Shown here: piece by piece, positions 48,096-61,479 of the stretch | Layout of the letters: the number at the start of each line of letters is the position of its first letter | Numbering within the stretch: the first letter of the stretch is position 1 | Origin: Serilophus lunatus | Lineage: Eukaryota > Chordata > Aves > Passeriformes > Eurylaimidae | NCBI GenBank assembly: GCA_013399895.1 | Contig: VXBA01001643.1 | Coordinates: forward strand, 203,208-267,207 | Direction: 5' to 3' | Length of the DNA stretch: 64,000 nt | Notes under the pieces: generated by a model | The model's input: only the letters and a program-made list of their open reading frames with translations | The model's database searches: none | Told to the model about the DNA's origin: nothing | Translations under genes and position numbers: made by a program

Positions 48096-48949
48096 TCTTT
48101 CAAAACTTGTTCTAATTGTAATGACCTCCTTGGATGGATGCACATGACAGGGATGAAGCTTTTTTAGGGAAATACCTTCTCCTGGGTCTGTATCACAAAC
48201 ATCTAACAATGTGGGAAGGGTTCACCTCCATAATGGGATGTGGACCAGGCCATAAACTTTGTCCATTTCTTCATCGTTTGACGTTGCTGTTGATGAATCT
48301 GGAGGAATCTGGGAAAGGCAGGGAAGCAAAGGCCAGTTGGACACGACTCACATGTGCCAGTCTCCATCCCTTTACCCTCCATAAAAGCAGCACCTGGAAT
48401 GTGAGCCCAAGCTGGACGTCTGACAGAAAATGTACATCTGGTGGCTCCTCCAACAGGACCAATTTCTCCTGCAGCCTTCGAGGCCAACACAGCCTTCAGT
48501 CCTGTGTTAAAAACCAGAGTCTGTGCAAAGCTCCAAAGGCAAATTTTCCCCAGCAAGAATCTAGAAAATGTTTTCTGTAGATAAAACCATTTATTTTTGT
48601 TATAGCTCTCTAACTTTTCTTTCTATAATATAATATACTTAATATTAAAAATAGAGAAAATATAACAAAACCAAAAAAATTCAAAACAAAATCCATTTCG
48701 AAAAGGGAACTCTAAACATTTTGTTCTGAAATAGTCAAAACAGAATATTTTGACATTGTCAGAATTTTTTCCTTCAGGTCCTCTTCCAAAACAAAATTCC
48801 AGAGGAAAAAAAAACCCACCCAACATTTCATTAAGCATTTCTATTTAGCTTCCACTTCAACTTTGCAAAATCCAACAGAATGTGTTTTTTTGAAGCAATT
48901 TTTGCAGTCAGCACTTCAACACAAACATGCAGAACAAATGACAAGGTAC

Positions 48950-49200
48950 TTTGATGTAATAGGTGCTTTTATATTTTTCTATATAAATAAGCTGGATAGA
49001 AATTAATCAGATTAGAAACCTTGGTAAAATCAGTTTTCATTTTAATTTGGCTACTGCTGAAACAGGAAAATAGATTGAGTGGCTGATCAGATTAATATTA
49101 ATGAGCATAATTATCTTCCTGTTTGAATCATGGCATCTTGGTAATGTTAATATTCTTGTTAACCAATGAAGGTCATGAAACAGATTTACCACCTGGGTGG
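48950..49200. promoter_or_regulatory. Candidate conserved non-coding element (AT-rich)
   Basis: GAAATTAATCAGATTAGAAA, CATTTTAATTTGGC, GATCAGATTAATATTAATGA and GCATAATTATC give many homeodomain-like cores. An ATCAGATTA block occurs twice (in about 49003-49014 and 49086-49094). Texture-based call. Confidence 0.25.
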
Positions 49201-49641
49201 AGATGCTACAGAATTTCTGGGAAGAAATCATTAAATTAAGGTCTTGAATTTCAACACGAAAATATAGATGTGTATTATTTTTATTACAGATAATAAATAA
49301 ATGTAAATAAATATCCATAGACATATATTTATTATACATATATCTTATTTTTTTTTTTTACCCAGTGGGGGCTATTCCTTGAGGTGTTGGTCAGCATTTG
49401 GGCTCCCTGAATTAGCCCTTAAAGGACTTGCAAGATCTGCAAAACTTTTCCAGGAATGGCTCCATAAGCTGCCTTCTATTATTGCACACATTAGGGTTGA
49501 AAAGGGAGCTTTGCCAGAGGCAGGCTCACAATATTGCAAAAAATTCCACCCAATGAGTGGCAGGCTATAAGAAAAACAATATTGATGTATTTTCCCCTAT
49601 TTGTGGTTTCTTTTGTCCGCAGAGTGTTTTTTGTCTCTCAA

Positions 49642-49649
49642 TGACGTCA
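49642..49649. promoter_or_regulatory. Full CRE palindrome TGACGTCA
   Basis: Perfect 8-bp cAMP-response element core in the context CTCAATGACGTCAAAGC. Full CRE cores are rare because of their CpG. Binding by CREB/ATF is possible but not shown. Confidence 0.3.
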
Positions 49650-51210
49650 AAGCAAAATTCTCCTGCAAAATGACAACTGGAAAATAACCCTGAGAAGATA
49701 TTGGATTTCCTACCTAGTAATTAACTAACTTGGGCTTAATGGAACGTATTATATATTTTACCAACTCTACAGAAGATTAGTAAAACAAAAGTATTATTTT
49801 CCTTTGTTTTGATTGCAACGCTTGAGGCAAAGGCAGCTTAAGACTCCACTAGGAAGTGTTTTGTATTCCTGAAACATCCAAATGCTCCAACATTTCACAC
49901 CATCCTCGCTGGAGGTGACAACAACTACACCCCGTGTCACACACGACCCACGGCCCTTGGGATGTGCCAGGGCAGGACAGTGACAATGCTCACATTTAGG
50001 GGAGATGTGCCTCAACCTTTAAAAGAACAATTCACCTTCTTCTGGAAGTATTTCCTGGCTCTTTCCATCACCTGTGGACAGAACCTCCTCTGGTTATTTC
50101 ACTCTGAGATTCCCAAAAACAGGCAAAGGGAAAAACGCTCAGCAAGAGTTGGGAGCCTTTGCCAAGCCCCTGTCCCACATTTAAGGATGAAGTTGTTGTG
50201 GTCACCAGAGGTCAGTAAATAGTTCAGACCACTTGGATTCCTTATTTCTGTAAAAAGAGTGTGTTCTCAAGTACAACATTTTATTCCAAATTGCTCTCAT
50301 GGCTTTCTAAAGGAGAAAAGTCACCTGGTTTTCACAGAACTCCCCGTGTAATCACATTCCATCAGTGCTGCAAAGGACCTTGGCATGGCCCCTTTCCAGC
50401 CCCAGGAGTAAAGTCTGAGTAAAGAAACCCATCGGGCTTGTAAAGCTTTATTAATTACAGTGTAACTTAAATGCCAGTTGGTTCAGTGGAATTGAAAGGG
50501 CTGGGAAGGGTTATACAGTCAGCCAAACCACTCTGAAACTCCAGACACCTTCATAAGGAACATCCACCTGGAGCCACAGAGCACAGGATCCACATGGCTT
50601 TGGTGGCCTAAAATGTCTTGCTGATCTTATTTCAGATATAACCAGTTTCTTAATCTTCCTCCTATTTGTCCATGTGGACCCACAATCGCCACATTTCTTG
50701 TGCCTCTTCCCAGATTTAATGAAAATATCCTCCAGATATCCTACTTGTATCCCATGAAATGAGGCTCTGCCATCATTTGTTCTGGGCTCCTCAGAACAGA
50801 CTTTTGATTTCTTGAAAAAGATTTAGTTTCCCAGGGAGACACTTTTTCATGATTTCAGTGAAGTACCAATGTGTTTTAATAAAATTCAATACAGTGTCAG
50901 GGAAGATTTAGTGTTGATAGTGGTGTTGTGCTTTGGAGATTCAATTATCCTTGGGTGGAAAAGACATGAACATTACTGAGCACATGAATGAGGAGGGAAG
51001 AAGAAGAACAAAAAATATCAGCTTTATCCAGCCAAGGTGGAAATCAGATGGATGAATAAGAACATATTTTAGTCACAGGAGAGACTGTGCATGTGTTCTA
51101 CTCCACAGAGGGACCTCCCTGTCTGACAGACAACAGTGTTTTGAGATCTGTGCTGCTCACACACCAGAAAAAGCAGATGATCACCCTGTCAGGAACTGGA
51201 GGTGAAATCC

Positions 51211-51640
51211 TCTCCTAGAGTTTGCAGACCTCCTGTCCTTGTAACCATGGACCAAACACTGGAAGAGGATCAGCTCAGATCTCACTTGGGGCATCTGTTC
51301 ATTGGTGCAGGAGAAACATCTCAGGGGGGGTTTTACTGATGGCTGGGATGCCAATGTGTGCAACCCCATGGACACAGCACGTGGGAAACTCCAGAGCACC
51401 CTCCTGCCCCCACAGCCACGTCCTGCTGTCCCCTTGCATTTGCCATCCCTTATTTCCCCTTCCCTGTGAGGGTGGGGAGGCCCTGGCACAGGTTGTCCAT
51501 CCCTGAAGCATCCAAGGCCAGGTTGGACAGTGCTTGGAGCAACCTGGGATAGTGGAAGGTGTTCCTGCTCAGGGCAGGGGGTGGGATGGGATGAGCTTTA
51601 AGGTCCCTTCCCACCCAAGCCATTCCATGATTCTGTGATG
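51211..51640 (+). repeat. Composite repeat: unknown body with CR1 tail, copy 2
   Basis: This is the second copy of the unit at 33.9-34.3 kb. The body (51211-51460) shares its blocks in the same order. The CR1 tail starts at about 51461 (TCCCTGTGAGGGTGGGGAGG) and continues with CCAAGGCCAGGTTGGA, GATAGTGGAAGGTG, GATGAGCTTTAAGGTCCC and CCATTCCATGATTCTGTGAT. This copy lacks most of the GCCCAGAGAAGCTGTGGCTG block, going from CAGGTTG straight to TCCATCCCTG. The two copies are clearly diverged by substitutions and small indels, so they are not a recent segmental duplication. Confidence 0.8.
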
Positions 51641-54284
51641 TAACACACTATTAATGAATACTACATGTTGCCTCTGCATCTGGAAAAGGGAGGTCTCCTC
51701 TCCACAAGTGTTGAGTGACAGCTTCTTTCCAGTCAACCTGGAAAATGTACACTCAGATTTCAAGGGAGAGGAAATATGAAGTGTTTTCTCATCAAACTTG
51801 GCATTATCTCTTTAGCAGGCAGGCCTCTCTCCCTCTCTCCTTCTCTATAATAATTTTCCATTGTGTTGAATCAAACTTTATCTTCAGCTCTGCTTCCCCA
51901 TTCTAATAATAACGACATGGTGTTCAGAGTGTGGCTTCACAAGTGATTCATTTCCTCAATACCCTTGATTGGGACTTTACAGGGCTTCAAAGTTAGGCAG
52001 CAATTTGACTCTTTAACACGTTGGAGATAACGTTTCTTTTGCATTGGGATGAACTCATTATGGGCTGTAGGAGCAGGACACGATTATTTGCAGGCACGAG
52101 GTGCTACTTTTGTGCTGATAGCAAAGGAGAGATGAGGCAAAGTAATAGGTTGGGCAAGAACTCATTAAATGCTGAGGCAGAACAATGGACTCTTCTAGGC
52201 TTTAACTCCTTAGATTCATCTGAATCTTTCAATCTCAGCATCCTCCAGCCACTAGAGACTAAAACAACAATAGAGTGAGTGCAGCAAAAAAAGCCAAGCA
52301 ATTATTTCACTTCAGTAAAAATTTAATGGATTTCTCAAAGTCGGAGGCAGATAACGGTGCAGGGAGTAAATTGGGTCACTAAGAGTCTGATGTAAGAGGA
52401 CAAAATGGCAGAATACGAGGGAGTAACTGCTCTCCTTTGGAGGCTGGCAATGATTTTATCCCTAAATTCAAACACCAACGCAGTTTGGAGGGTCTGTGTC
52501 TCAGCTTTGGACCTACCTACGGATGTTCCACTCCTCAGAGAGTTGGGCTGCTCACATTTTAGCACCTCAGTGTAGACTTGGGCAAGTGTCTGTGCCTTAT
52601 ATTCAGCTGATGCACGTTCTTCTAATGTTTCTTGGATTGCTTTGCATCCCTGACAGGCCATGCTTCTTCCTATTGGCCCTGCACAGCCCTGCAGTGCAAT
52701 AAGGCTGCTGCCAACTCTTTTTTCTTCTGAGGTTTACATTATCATCTTTGTCTCATTATTCCTGGATGGCTGCCCATCATTTCTTATAGGGTCTCTTTCT
52801 TCAAAAGAGGAAAGCAGAAGTGTGTGGGAAGGGGAGGGTAAGAAAGGGGGGAAAAAAAAATCTTACTTTTTCTTAGAAAAAATAAGAAAATAATTCATTG
52901 AACTGCACAAGCTTTATTATTTATGTAACATCCTTGGGAATACTAACACATGAGTCAGCTGAGAACATAGAGAAATTTAAATAAAGGTGTCTCTGCTGTC
53001 GAGGGGAAAAAACACTCATCACCTCATTTCTCTCCCCTACCTTTGCAGTAGTTTATGGAGGAAGATGCTCAGAAGAACAGAATGCAGACTGAGGGGGTGG
53101 TGGCATTAGCTGTGCCACTGCTGTCACTGATGCCATGGAGCTGTGGGTGATGGGATGTGGGTGGCAGTGGCAGGCATGGTCCCAGCTCCAAAAATGAGGC
53201 TCACAGCTCATCCCTGCACAGTGGGAGCTTCTGCACAGCAGAAATACCAAGAGCTTTTTCCTGGGATTACTCTCCAAATCTCCCTCCTGCCAAAGATAAT
53301 AAGAGCCATTAACAATTAACATTTATGTTGGTGCAGAGTTCCAGGTACCCTTTAATAGGACATATAATCTCAGTTCCCACATTCTCACCCAAATTCCACT
53401 GCCACCATTTCCACATGGCAGAAGTCCATCAGCCCAGGCTGCCTTGCATCTCAATCAGGTCGTTTTGACACCTCTGAAACCAATCTGGACTAAAGAGCCA
53501 GTCAGTGCAACACAACAGCACTGAGACCCAAGGAACCATCTCCAGCTTTATCTATTCAATCACAGTGTTGACTACAGCAAATTTCCAAGGGTTTCTACGC
53601 TCCTGTCTCAGCCTGACCTTTTTTCTCTCCTTTTTTTCTTTCTTCTTGCATTTAACAAGAACCTTTATTTTTTTTTCTTCTTCATAACTTAGCTGAAGTT
53701 CCAGGCACCAGGACAGAAGAGACCAGCACTATGTAGTGCTGTCCCACATGCACTTACACCCTGTATTTATTTAGAGCAGGGTCTCCACTCAGGGAAGGTG
53801 GGATGATGAAGACCTGCATACTTTACACACCTCCAAACCTTGAATACTCAGTGAGCAGTTGTCTCCTCTATAAAGAATTCACACCCAAAGCCCAACACCG
53901 GGAACCCACAAGCCTAGACAGAGATCTTGAAGAGGGAACACTACAGCAGAGGTGTTTGAGGGATGACTTTGTCCTGGGAATAACCCCCACCCTTCTGCTG
54001 GGATCAAGGACCAGCAGATGATGCTCCAAAAGGCAGTGGCACATCCCTGCTCCCCACAGCCTCAGCTGCAGGTTGCACACACAGACCAGCTAAGAGGGGG
54101 ATTTTTTTTTCTCTGTTGTTTCTTGCAGGTGAATTCCTCAGCCATCTGCAGAAAATTTTCCTTTCATGGCCAGGAACACATGGCCCAAGGGTTGGTGGGG
54201 GGTTTAACTCCCCCCTCCATCCCCCAGGCTGAACAAAGCCCTTGATTGAGAGATCAACTCTGGGCTTTAGAAGAAAAGAGCTTG

Positions 54285-54320
54285 GGGGGTGTGTGTGTCT
54301 GAGTGTCTGTGTGTGTGTGT
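54285..54320. repeat. (GT)n microsatellite, interrupted
   Basis: A G6 run followed by GT units, a CTGAGTGTCT interruption, then about six more GT units. Confidence 0.93.
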
Positions 54321-57300
54321 ATTTTTCTTTTCTTTCCATCATACTAATGAAATTTGCAGACACGGAGAGGAAACTGAGAGTTATTTATAGGAGTGAGAGG
54401 AATGTGAAGCCTAATTGTGCTTAGTCTATTGCTAAGTCTGTAATCTGTTTGCTATTACATTTTGCAGTCCTGCACACAGGTTCTCTTCAGTGGGACACAG
54501 ATATATGATGGAAAAAAAAAATACCAGGTGAAGGTGCTTCACCCAAACCCCAGGGTTTGAGAACAAGTAGGAGGGCCTGGAATTTTTAGGGTAAACTAGG
54601 TTGGGTAATTTTGGAATATTTTAAAGGTTTTTTTCCTATTATCTTTGCAGTTTAAAGGATTCTGTGTCTCTGATGTGCTGAGGTTCCCTGGAGCTCTGGC
54701 TGTTCCCGTGGGCTGGCAAGTGTGTGCAGAGGATGAAAGTTCAGGAGCTTTGCCTTTGCCTGCTTTGGTACTGACCCCAGCTGTGAAAGGCTGATGACCA
54801 CAGGCTGAAATGCTCTATAGAAACACCAAATCCGTGAATTCTTGCACTTTTACACACTGTTTTACACAGAGCCCTCTCCAGCTCATCCTTAGACCTGGGA
54901 CAACCCTGGTGCATCCTTCCCACTGGATAAGGAGCAAGGCTGATGCCCACAGGCATCCCTGCACATCCTTTGCTCTCCCCAGACAGGAGGCAGTGGGAGC
55001 AGGGCCAGGGGCACAGGGCACTCTGTGGGGCAGCCCCAGGGGCAGCAGCTCTGCAAAGCTCAGCCCAGAGCGGGGGCTGAGCCTGGGGACAAGAGCTGCT
55101 GAGCTAAGCATCGTTCCTCATGGAAAAAGAGGAAAAGTCAGGCATGCAACCTGATATGACTGCTAATATCTACCAGGCAAAAGTCGAGCACTCCAACAGC
55201 TCTGGAGTGAGCTGATTCCCGCTGCTTATCGCTGTCCACTCCTGCTGGAATATTCCATTCCCTTAATTCTTGAGAGGCTCTGAAGGATCCTGTCACCTCT
55301 CCTGGGTCGAGATTTCTCACTTTTTCAGACAAACACTCTTCTTGCTGGGATGTTTTGCAAGATGCCATGGTGACTCACTCTTGTCACTCCTCTTTGCTGG
55401 GATAACAACACTACAGGCAAAAACAAGGGATATTTACTCCCAGTGTCCAAAATTGGCTTTGCCACTGAGAGCAGAATTTAGAAAGACAGAAATAGAGGAG
55501 TGATTATGGAGTGCATTGCAATTAAGAGACAGTCCTTAAGATCCTCCTTCGGGGTTACAGCAGAAACCAGAGGTGGACTGGCTCCAGGCTGCCTGCCCTG
55601 CATGGGATGTAAAGCTGCTGGAAAGTTGGGAGGGATGCAGGATGCTGCTCACAGCTGGGTTCACAAACCAGTCTGCCCCCTCCCAAAAGGATTCAGAGCC
55701 TCAGACAACCAGTGGCAGCAAATCCAAGGCAGGGATCGAAAGTGCTTTGCTCTTTTTTGGTGAACCCTCCATCCTGCCAGCTCACAGCCAGGGGCAGCAT
55801 CATCCCCTGCAAATACAAAAGAGGAAGGAAAAAGACTCAATATATATATGGCAGGTGACATTTCAGGCTGAATCACAGAGATTTCCACTGCACATCTCCA
55901 TGGGAATAATCCAATATTTCTCCAGCTTTCTCCCATTTCCCTTTGAGACCCCACTCCAAACTCTCAAATAAATTGGCTTTATTCAGTGGGAGAATAAAGA
56001 CCTGTCCTGGTTCCCATGTTTCTGCTGGTCCAGTCAGGAGATACTGATTTAGTGTGTGACATTTGGGGTATTTTGGGGGCAAACAGAGAAAATGCCAGTT
56101 GGGTTATCTCAGCAAAGCCCATGAGCCCTCCTCCATTGCCAGTGAATCATGGGATGCCAGTTGGCCACTGGCCAGTCATTTGGACACTGACCAACTGCCT
56201 GACATTTGTTCCTTCCCTGCTTTCCTCCTGGACCTGGTGGGAGGGGTGTTCCACAGCAGCAATTAGTTTATTCCTGGGGTAAACAGTAAGAATTGAAGGC
56301 TAATTGCAGCGAGGAGTTTGCTTCCTGTTCCAGTGGGAATAACCCACTGATGCCAACTGGATGTTCTCCCTCAAAACATAAAGCCAATTGGCAGCTGCTC
56401 TGTGTTTGTCCCTCCTGGGGTTTGCAGATGTATATTGGAAATGTGGGAATGGGAATCCCCTCAGTGCATCCATCACCAAGGTGAGGTGCAGATCCAGTGG
56501 CTGCAGGAGGGGATGGATGATGGAGACAGGACATGGAGGCATGGACAGGGTGGGGGCTGTGCTGGGAGGTTCCTGATGATCCAATCCCACTGCTGCCAGC
56601 TCTTTCCTATCCTCAGTAATGTTTGGTTTTCCTCCTCACAGCCCTGCTGGACCTTCACATACATTAGCTGGTCATACAACTTTGCAGGATGCTCTTTTAT
56701 CCCGTGTTTTGTACCCACACCTCCTTCACCTCATTCCACTTCTGCAGTGGGACCTGTGCATTGGCACAGGCCTTGGCTGGGACAAGGCTGCTCCCTGGCC
56801 TCAGCATCTCCCATGTTTCCAGAGCAGCTCTCTTAGAGTTATTTAGTGAGCTGGGATTCTCTCCATTCGATGCTGTTGCTGCACAAACACGTGGACCTGG
56901 GCTGACCTTTCTTCACAATCAAACCTGACCTGTTTCCTCTCCTTATTTCTGTATGCTTTTTCTCTCTAGTTATCCCCCTCCTTGGCAGCAATCTCCCCTC
57001 ATCTTGCTGCCAGAATGGAGCATAATGCATCAGAATGTCTTCCTTAGAGGAGTTATCAAGTAACCCATCCCCTCTTCCATCACATTCCTGATTATCTCAT
57101 TTTCCTTCTCATTTCCATTGATCACATGGATTCTTAGATCAATTTTCTGTCTTTTTCTTTGAGGTTACAATATTTTCTTTCAAGGTCTCCTTTATTATCT
57201 CAGTGTCTTTAGGCTCCTCTCAGTTTCCCATCTTTACTTGTTGAAATTTCCTAAAGGCTGATGTCTCCAGGGCAAGGGGCACTGCACGATTTTCCAACTG

Positions 57301-57424
57301 GGATGTAACCACATGTAATCCAGAGGAGGGATTGCTCTGCTTTATCCTCCTTCTCACATTTGAGTAGCTGTGGTGGCTCAGAGGACCAGACCAAGGTTCT
57401 CCATTTAGGTGGTGAAAACCCCCC

Positions 57425-57500
57425 AAATCCACCTTGGACACCTCCAGGGATGGGGATCCACCACCTCCCTGGGCAGCCCCTTCTAATGCTTGACAAAAAG
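57425..57500 (-). repeat. Decayed CR1 fragment, minus strand
   Basis: CACCTCCAGGGATGGGGATC, CACCACCTCCCTGGGCAGCC and CCTTCTAATGCTTGAC match the complement of the CR1 internal 3' UTR block. Neither the 3' end nor the 5' part is present. Confidence 0.75.
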
Positions 57501-59208
57501 AAGTGAGAGCAAAATAGAAAAGTGCTGATCACTGTTATTGAGCAGCTGTGTTATAAGGTGATACATGATGAAGGAAATTCAGTCAGAATTGGGAATAATT
57601 CTCCAAAAGTCCTTTGGCCGAAGCTTCCTTGAACTGAAGATAGAGAAATCTCTGTCCCCTGGATATATTCTGTCAGGTGAATGTAGCTTTGTGAAATTTA
57701 CTCTTTTCACAGAAATCAGGATGACATATTTTACGATAGTCCAGATATCTTTGGCCGCCTGCATTTCTTCAGTTTAAGTTTGTTACTTTAACTCCTCCTT
57801 AAAAAATAGGAAAATAACCGAGAACTTTCTTAACCTGTTTGTTTGGGTACAATTTATAACACACAAACAACCTCCATAATGGAAAAAAAATCTGGCAAAG
57901 AAAAATATAGTTATGAGGGAAAACTTTCACAGACATTAACCTTTAGTCTCTGAGATGTGCTTGTCCTTCAGCAATGAGCAGCTGCCTAAATCATTAGGAG
58001 GTTACTGAGGATTAGGACCAGCCAAAATATGTTCTTTTACCATCTTAAATTTCCTCAATGTTAAAGAAATGTGAGGCAAGCTGCTCTAACTGCAGATGCT
58101 GCTGCTGCTCATGTGAACCCACTTTTGATATGGGGGGATTACATCCCTTCTTAAATGGATTTGATACTTGCAGGTGACCTGGGAGTGTGAACACATGATA
58201 TGGCACATGTTTAAGGGGAATTAGAGACATAAGAAAGAGTTTGGAGTTTGTGTGCTCCAGCCAAGAGCCAGGGCAGGCTGGTTCCTGACACATCTCCCTC
58301 TGTAGCTGTGGGACCACAGCATAATTGCACTTAATGTGAGAATAATCCTTAATATGAGATGATGGCAATGTTGGTTCTACAAATTTTTGATGCTGTCAAG
58401 GATGGGGTTAGTTCTATGTCACACTGTCCCAGGTACACAGAGTTCTGAGTGACAGGCACTGCCCTTGCTGTGATCACCAATAGTTAAGGATGATATTACT
58501 GATAAAACCTTCTTCTGCCACCTGAGAAACTGGTTTCATTGTATTAAAACTAAGGGTATGTTTATTAGAAAGGAAAAAAGCTTCTTAGCTCTGTGCTTCC
58601 TCCCATCAGATCTGGAGATGGTCAGGATTTTACAAGATCATCCCAAAAGGAAGGAACAAGGTGAGAAATGGTGATTTTAACACGTGCTGATGAAGTTGAA
58701 GCTTGTGCCTGATGGTTCCTTCCAGCACAGCAGGAATCAGTCAGTGGGATACAGATCCCACTGCTCCTCAGCATCCTACACGGACCAAGCTGCCAGCGAG
58801 CAGGGATGTCCATGTTGTCCATCTAGAAACCTGGATGAGTGGAACCACAGCCAGCACAACCCAGAGCTCTGGCTGAAACAGTGCTGGTCCAGCAGCAGAA
58901 GCAATTTCCATTTTCTCAGCACACACTGCTTTGGAATCTCCTAATTCCTCTGGCCCTTCTCACAGGAGGCAGCGTGGCAGTGAACCAGCGAGTTAAGGAG
59001 GCAATAAATGCAGCAGATAACTACAGCAACATCTTTACTGTGTAGGAACAACATCTTAAATTAGATTTCAGTTGCACATGTCAAAAACAGGACAAGTCTA
59101 GAAATCCAAAATTCAGCCCGTGTCGGTCTGGGCACTGTGCTTTGTGTCATGGGCTGATCTGGCTCAGTGAAAAGGAACAGCTGGCAAGAGGCTTTTGTTT
59201 TCTTTTTC

Positions 59209-59224
59209 TTTTTTTTTTTTTTTT
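59209..59224. repeat. Poly-T run (16)
   Basis: T16 preceded by a T-rich tract. No target site duplication or retroposed sequence is obvious on either side. Confidence 0.95.
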
Positions 59225-59337
59225 ATAATCAATTATAAATCAAATTCTTTCAGTTGCCTTCTGCTGCTCACAAAGGCTGTGCAGTGCCAGGTTGGTGTGT
59301 TTGGATAATTATTGGGAGCATTGTTTGGATGTGTGTG

Positions 59338-59345
59338 TGACGTCA
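59338..59345. promoter_or_regulatory. Full CRE palindrome TGACGTCA
   Basis: Second perfect CRE core in the window, in the context GTGTGTGACGTCAAATGG. Function is not shown. Confidence 0.25.
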
Positions 59346-60949
59346 AATGGCCAACAAAGCCCGGGCCAGGTGATGGTTGTTCACAGCTACAGACATGCAG
59401 GCTTTGAACTTCTACTTGCAGACTTCTCTAGCATCCTTCCTATTAATTAGCCTTCAGGAATTAATAATTCAAAAGGCTTTCCTTCTGCCATAGCATTCTG
59501 ACAACAGTGAGTGTAGCTGTGCTATTGTAGATAACAAGAATAAAATAGTCATAATTTAATATCCCTGTTCCCTTCCAGAAAGTGAGGCAAAGGCACCCCA
59601 ATGTCTCAGCATCTGCTTTAAAGCTCAGCTCCTGCCACAGCCTTGACAGATCCCTGCTGAGGGGGCCTGATGTTGGTGTGTCCCCACCATGGCAGGGCCA
59701 CCATGCAAGGACAAGCCTAGTTCCCTCTCATTTCCATCCACTGATGTCAGAGGGACTAGTGCAACTTTTTATGATTAGTAGGAATTAGGTAAAAGCAAAG
59801 ATTGGGTTTGCCTTTGCTTTTTGCTCATTTTGTGTTCTGGCTTTGCCATATTCAGGCCAAAAGGCTCAAGTGCCACCCACACACAAAGGCAAGTGTGATG
59901 TTGGGAGTCACCAACCGAGAAAAAGGTCTCTGGTAAATCTGTCAGATGATGGACATCTGAGTACAGTAATGCAAACCCAGTGCTGGGATTGAGGAGCAAC
60001 TGACTGGTCACCTCACAGAGCATTTGGGCCCCATACAGACCTGCCAGTGGGTGAATAGATCCCAAGGAGTACCAAGAACTCACCCAGGACATAAAACCAG
60101 CCCCACTCCTTCCATGGCAACTGAAATTCTGTGTTCATGGCACGTGCATTTGCCTCACCCTGAGAAATGCACAGGCTGTTCCAAGAAGTTCCCTTAAACC
60201 AACAATAACAACAAAAACTGATGCTTCCAACTCGAAGCAGAGGTCAGGAAAGTGCAGCTGAGAGGACCTTTCCTGTCCCTGAGTCCACTGCAGAGCTCAG
60301 GAAGAGCTTCATGGCAAACTCCCCCCTTTGCTTTGGGTCCTGCCTTGTCTCCTTTGGCTGGTTGGTGAGAAATGCTAAGTTTCCATGTGTTGCTCTGTCC
60401 ACAGATATGAATATTCATAATATATTGGCACCACAGAAAGAAAAGAAGATTTTCTTTGGTTAGAGAGAAAGTATCAAAGTAAGTGTCTCTTTGTTTAAGA
60501 TGAGACACCTAAACCATAATCAACAACTTTAGTTTTCTTGAGTCAGAAACAATGAATCATCCTGTGAAATCAGATCATATTCAAGATTAGTTTCTCATGG
60601 TATTGCTGAGGAATTTCAGATATTTCCATTGGGAAAAGAGTTATTTCTTTAACTATCCCAAGGTTAGTTTGTTTAGTACTAATTTTTTCTTGTATAATGA
60701 AGGTTGCCCAAAGGTAAGGAATGTCAAAATCTAAAAGTGGAATGAAAAAAAAAAGAGAGATTAGGACAAGATTTAGAACCAAAATTGACTGGAATCACAA
60801 ATCAGACTGTTCCAGCTTGGCAGAAATTTCATAAAAGCTTATGATTATTTTGCTAAATGCTACACAAAAATATATAAGCCACTGATAGAAGCTTTCTGTG
60901 CTATATGAGCACAGGTTTCACAAGTTTTCTCTAATATCAGGGAGAATAA

Positions 60950-61188
60950 TAAGTGTCAGAGGAGGGTTGGTTTGATCTCAGGGAAAGGTTCTTCCCCCAG
61001 AGGGTGGTTGGGCACTGAACAGGCTCCCCAGGGTTTTGTCTTGGCCCCAAGGCTGCCAGAGCTCCAGGAGGGTTTGGACATTCTCAGGGACAGGGTGGGA
61101 TTGTTGGGGTGTCTGTGCAGAGCCATGAGTTGGACTGGATGGTCCTTGGGGGTCCCTTCCAGCTCAGCATATTCCATGATTCCAAGTC
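60950..61188 (+). repeat. CR1 LINE fragment of a different subfamily, plus strand
   Basis: The blocks GAGGGTGGTTGGGCACTGAA, CAGGCTCCCCAGGG, TGGCCCCAAGGCTGCCAGAG, CTCCAGGAGGGTTTGGACAT, GGGATTGTTGGGGTGTCTGT, GAGTTGGACTGGATGGTCCT, GGGGGTCCCTTCCAGCTCAG, CATATTCCATGATTCC are the 3' region of the CR1 subfamily with the CCAAGGCTGCCAGAGCTCC signature. The upstream part is decayed. Non-coding. Confidence 0.9.
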
Positions 61189-61479
61189 TCCATTAGTTCT
61201 CTGTTTTTTCTATCACACATCACCAAGGAAAAGCCTCCCCAGATCCTCCTGCAGTCACACCATCAGCAGCCTCGTGGGGGAGAGGAACCTGTGCCAGCTC
61301 CCAGTCCCACTGGGCAGAGCCATTCCAGAGTGGCACGAGGCCCAGGATCATTTCCATTCTGCCCATGTCAGCAGGGAATGGTAGGAGCATCCAGAGGGTG
61401 ATTCATGCCCAGATGGGGTGAATCACCCTGTGACAGCGCTCAGCTCCCACCACCAGTGACTCCAGATGATGTGCAAGCA

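Larger units (their letters stand above)
48096..51210. other. Intergenic sequence
   Basis: No gene is recognised. The 48.55-49.35 kb part is strongly AT-rich. A perfect cAMP-response element core TGACGTCA lies at 49642-49649. The rest is unique sequence. Confidence 0.65.
51641..60949. other. Intergenic sequence
   Basis: No gene is recognised. It contains an interrupted GT microsatellite (54285-54320), a small CR1 piece (57.42-57.50 kb), a T16 run (59209-59224) and a second perfect CRE core (59338-59345). Moderately AT-rich unique sequence makes up the remainder. Confidence 0.65.

Noticed and set aside
54105..54130. Acceptor-like tract TTTCTTGCAG
   Set aside because: The following frame is short and unlike any known protein, with no donor that makes a plausible exon.
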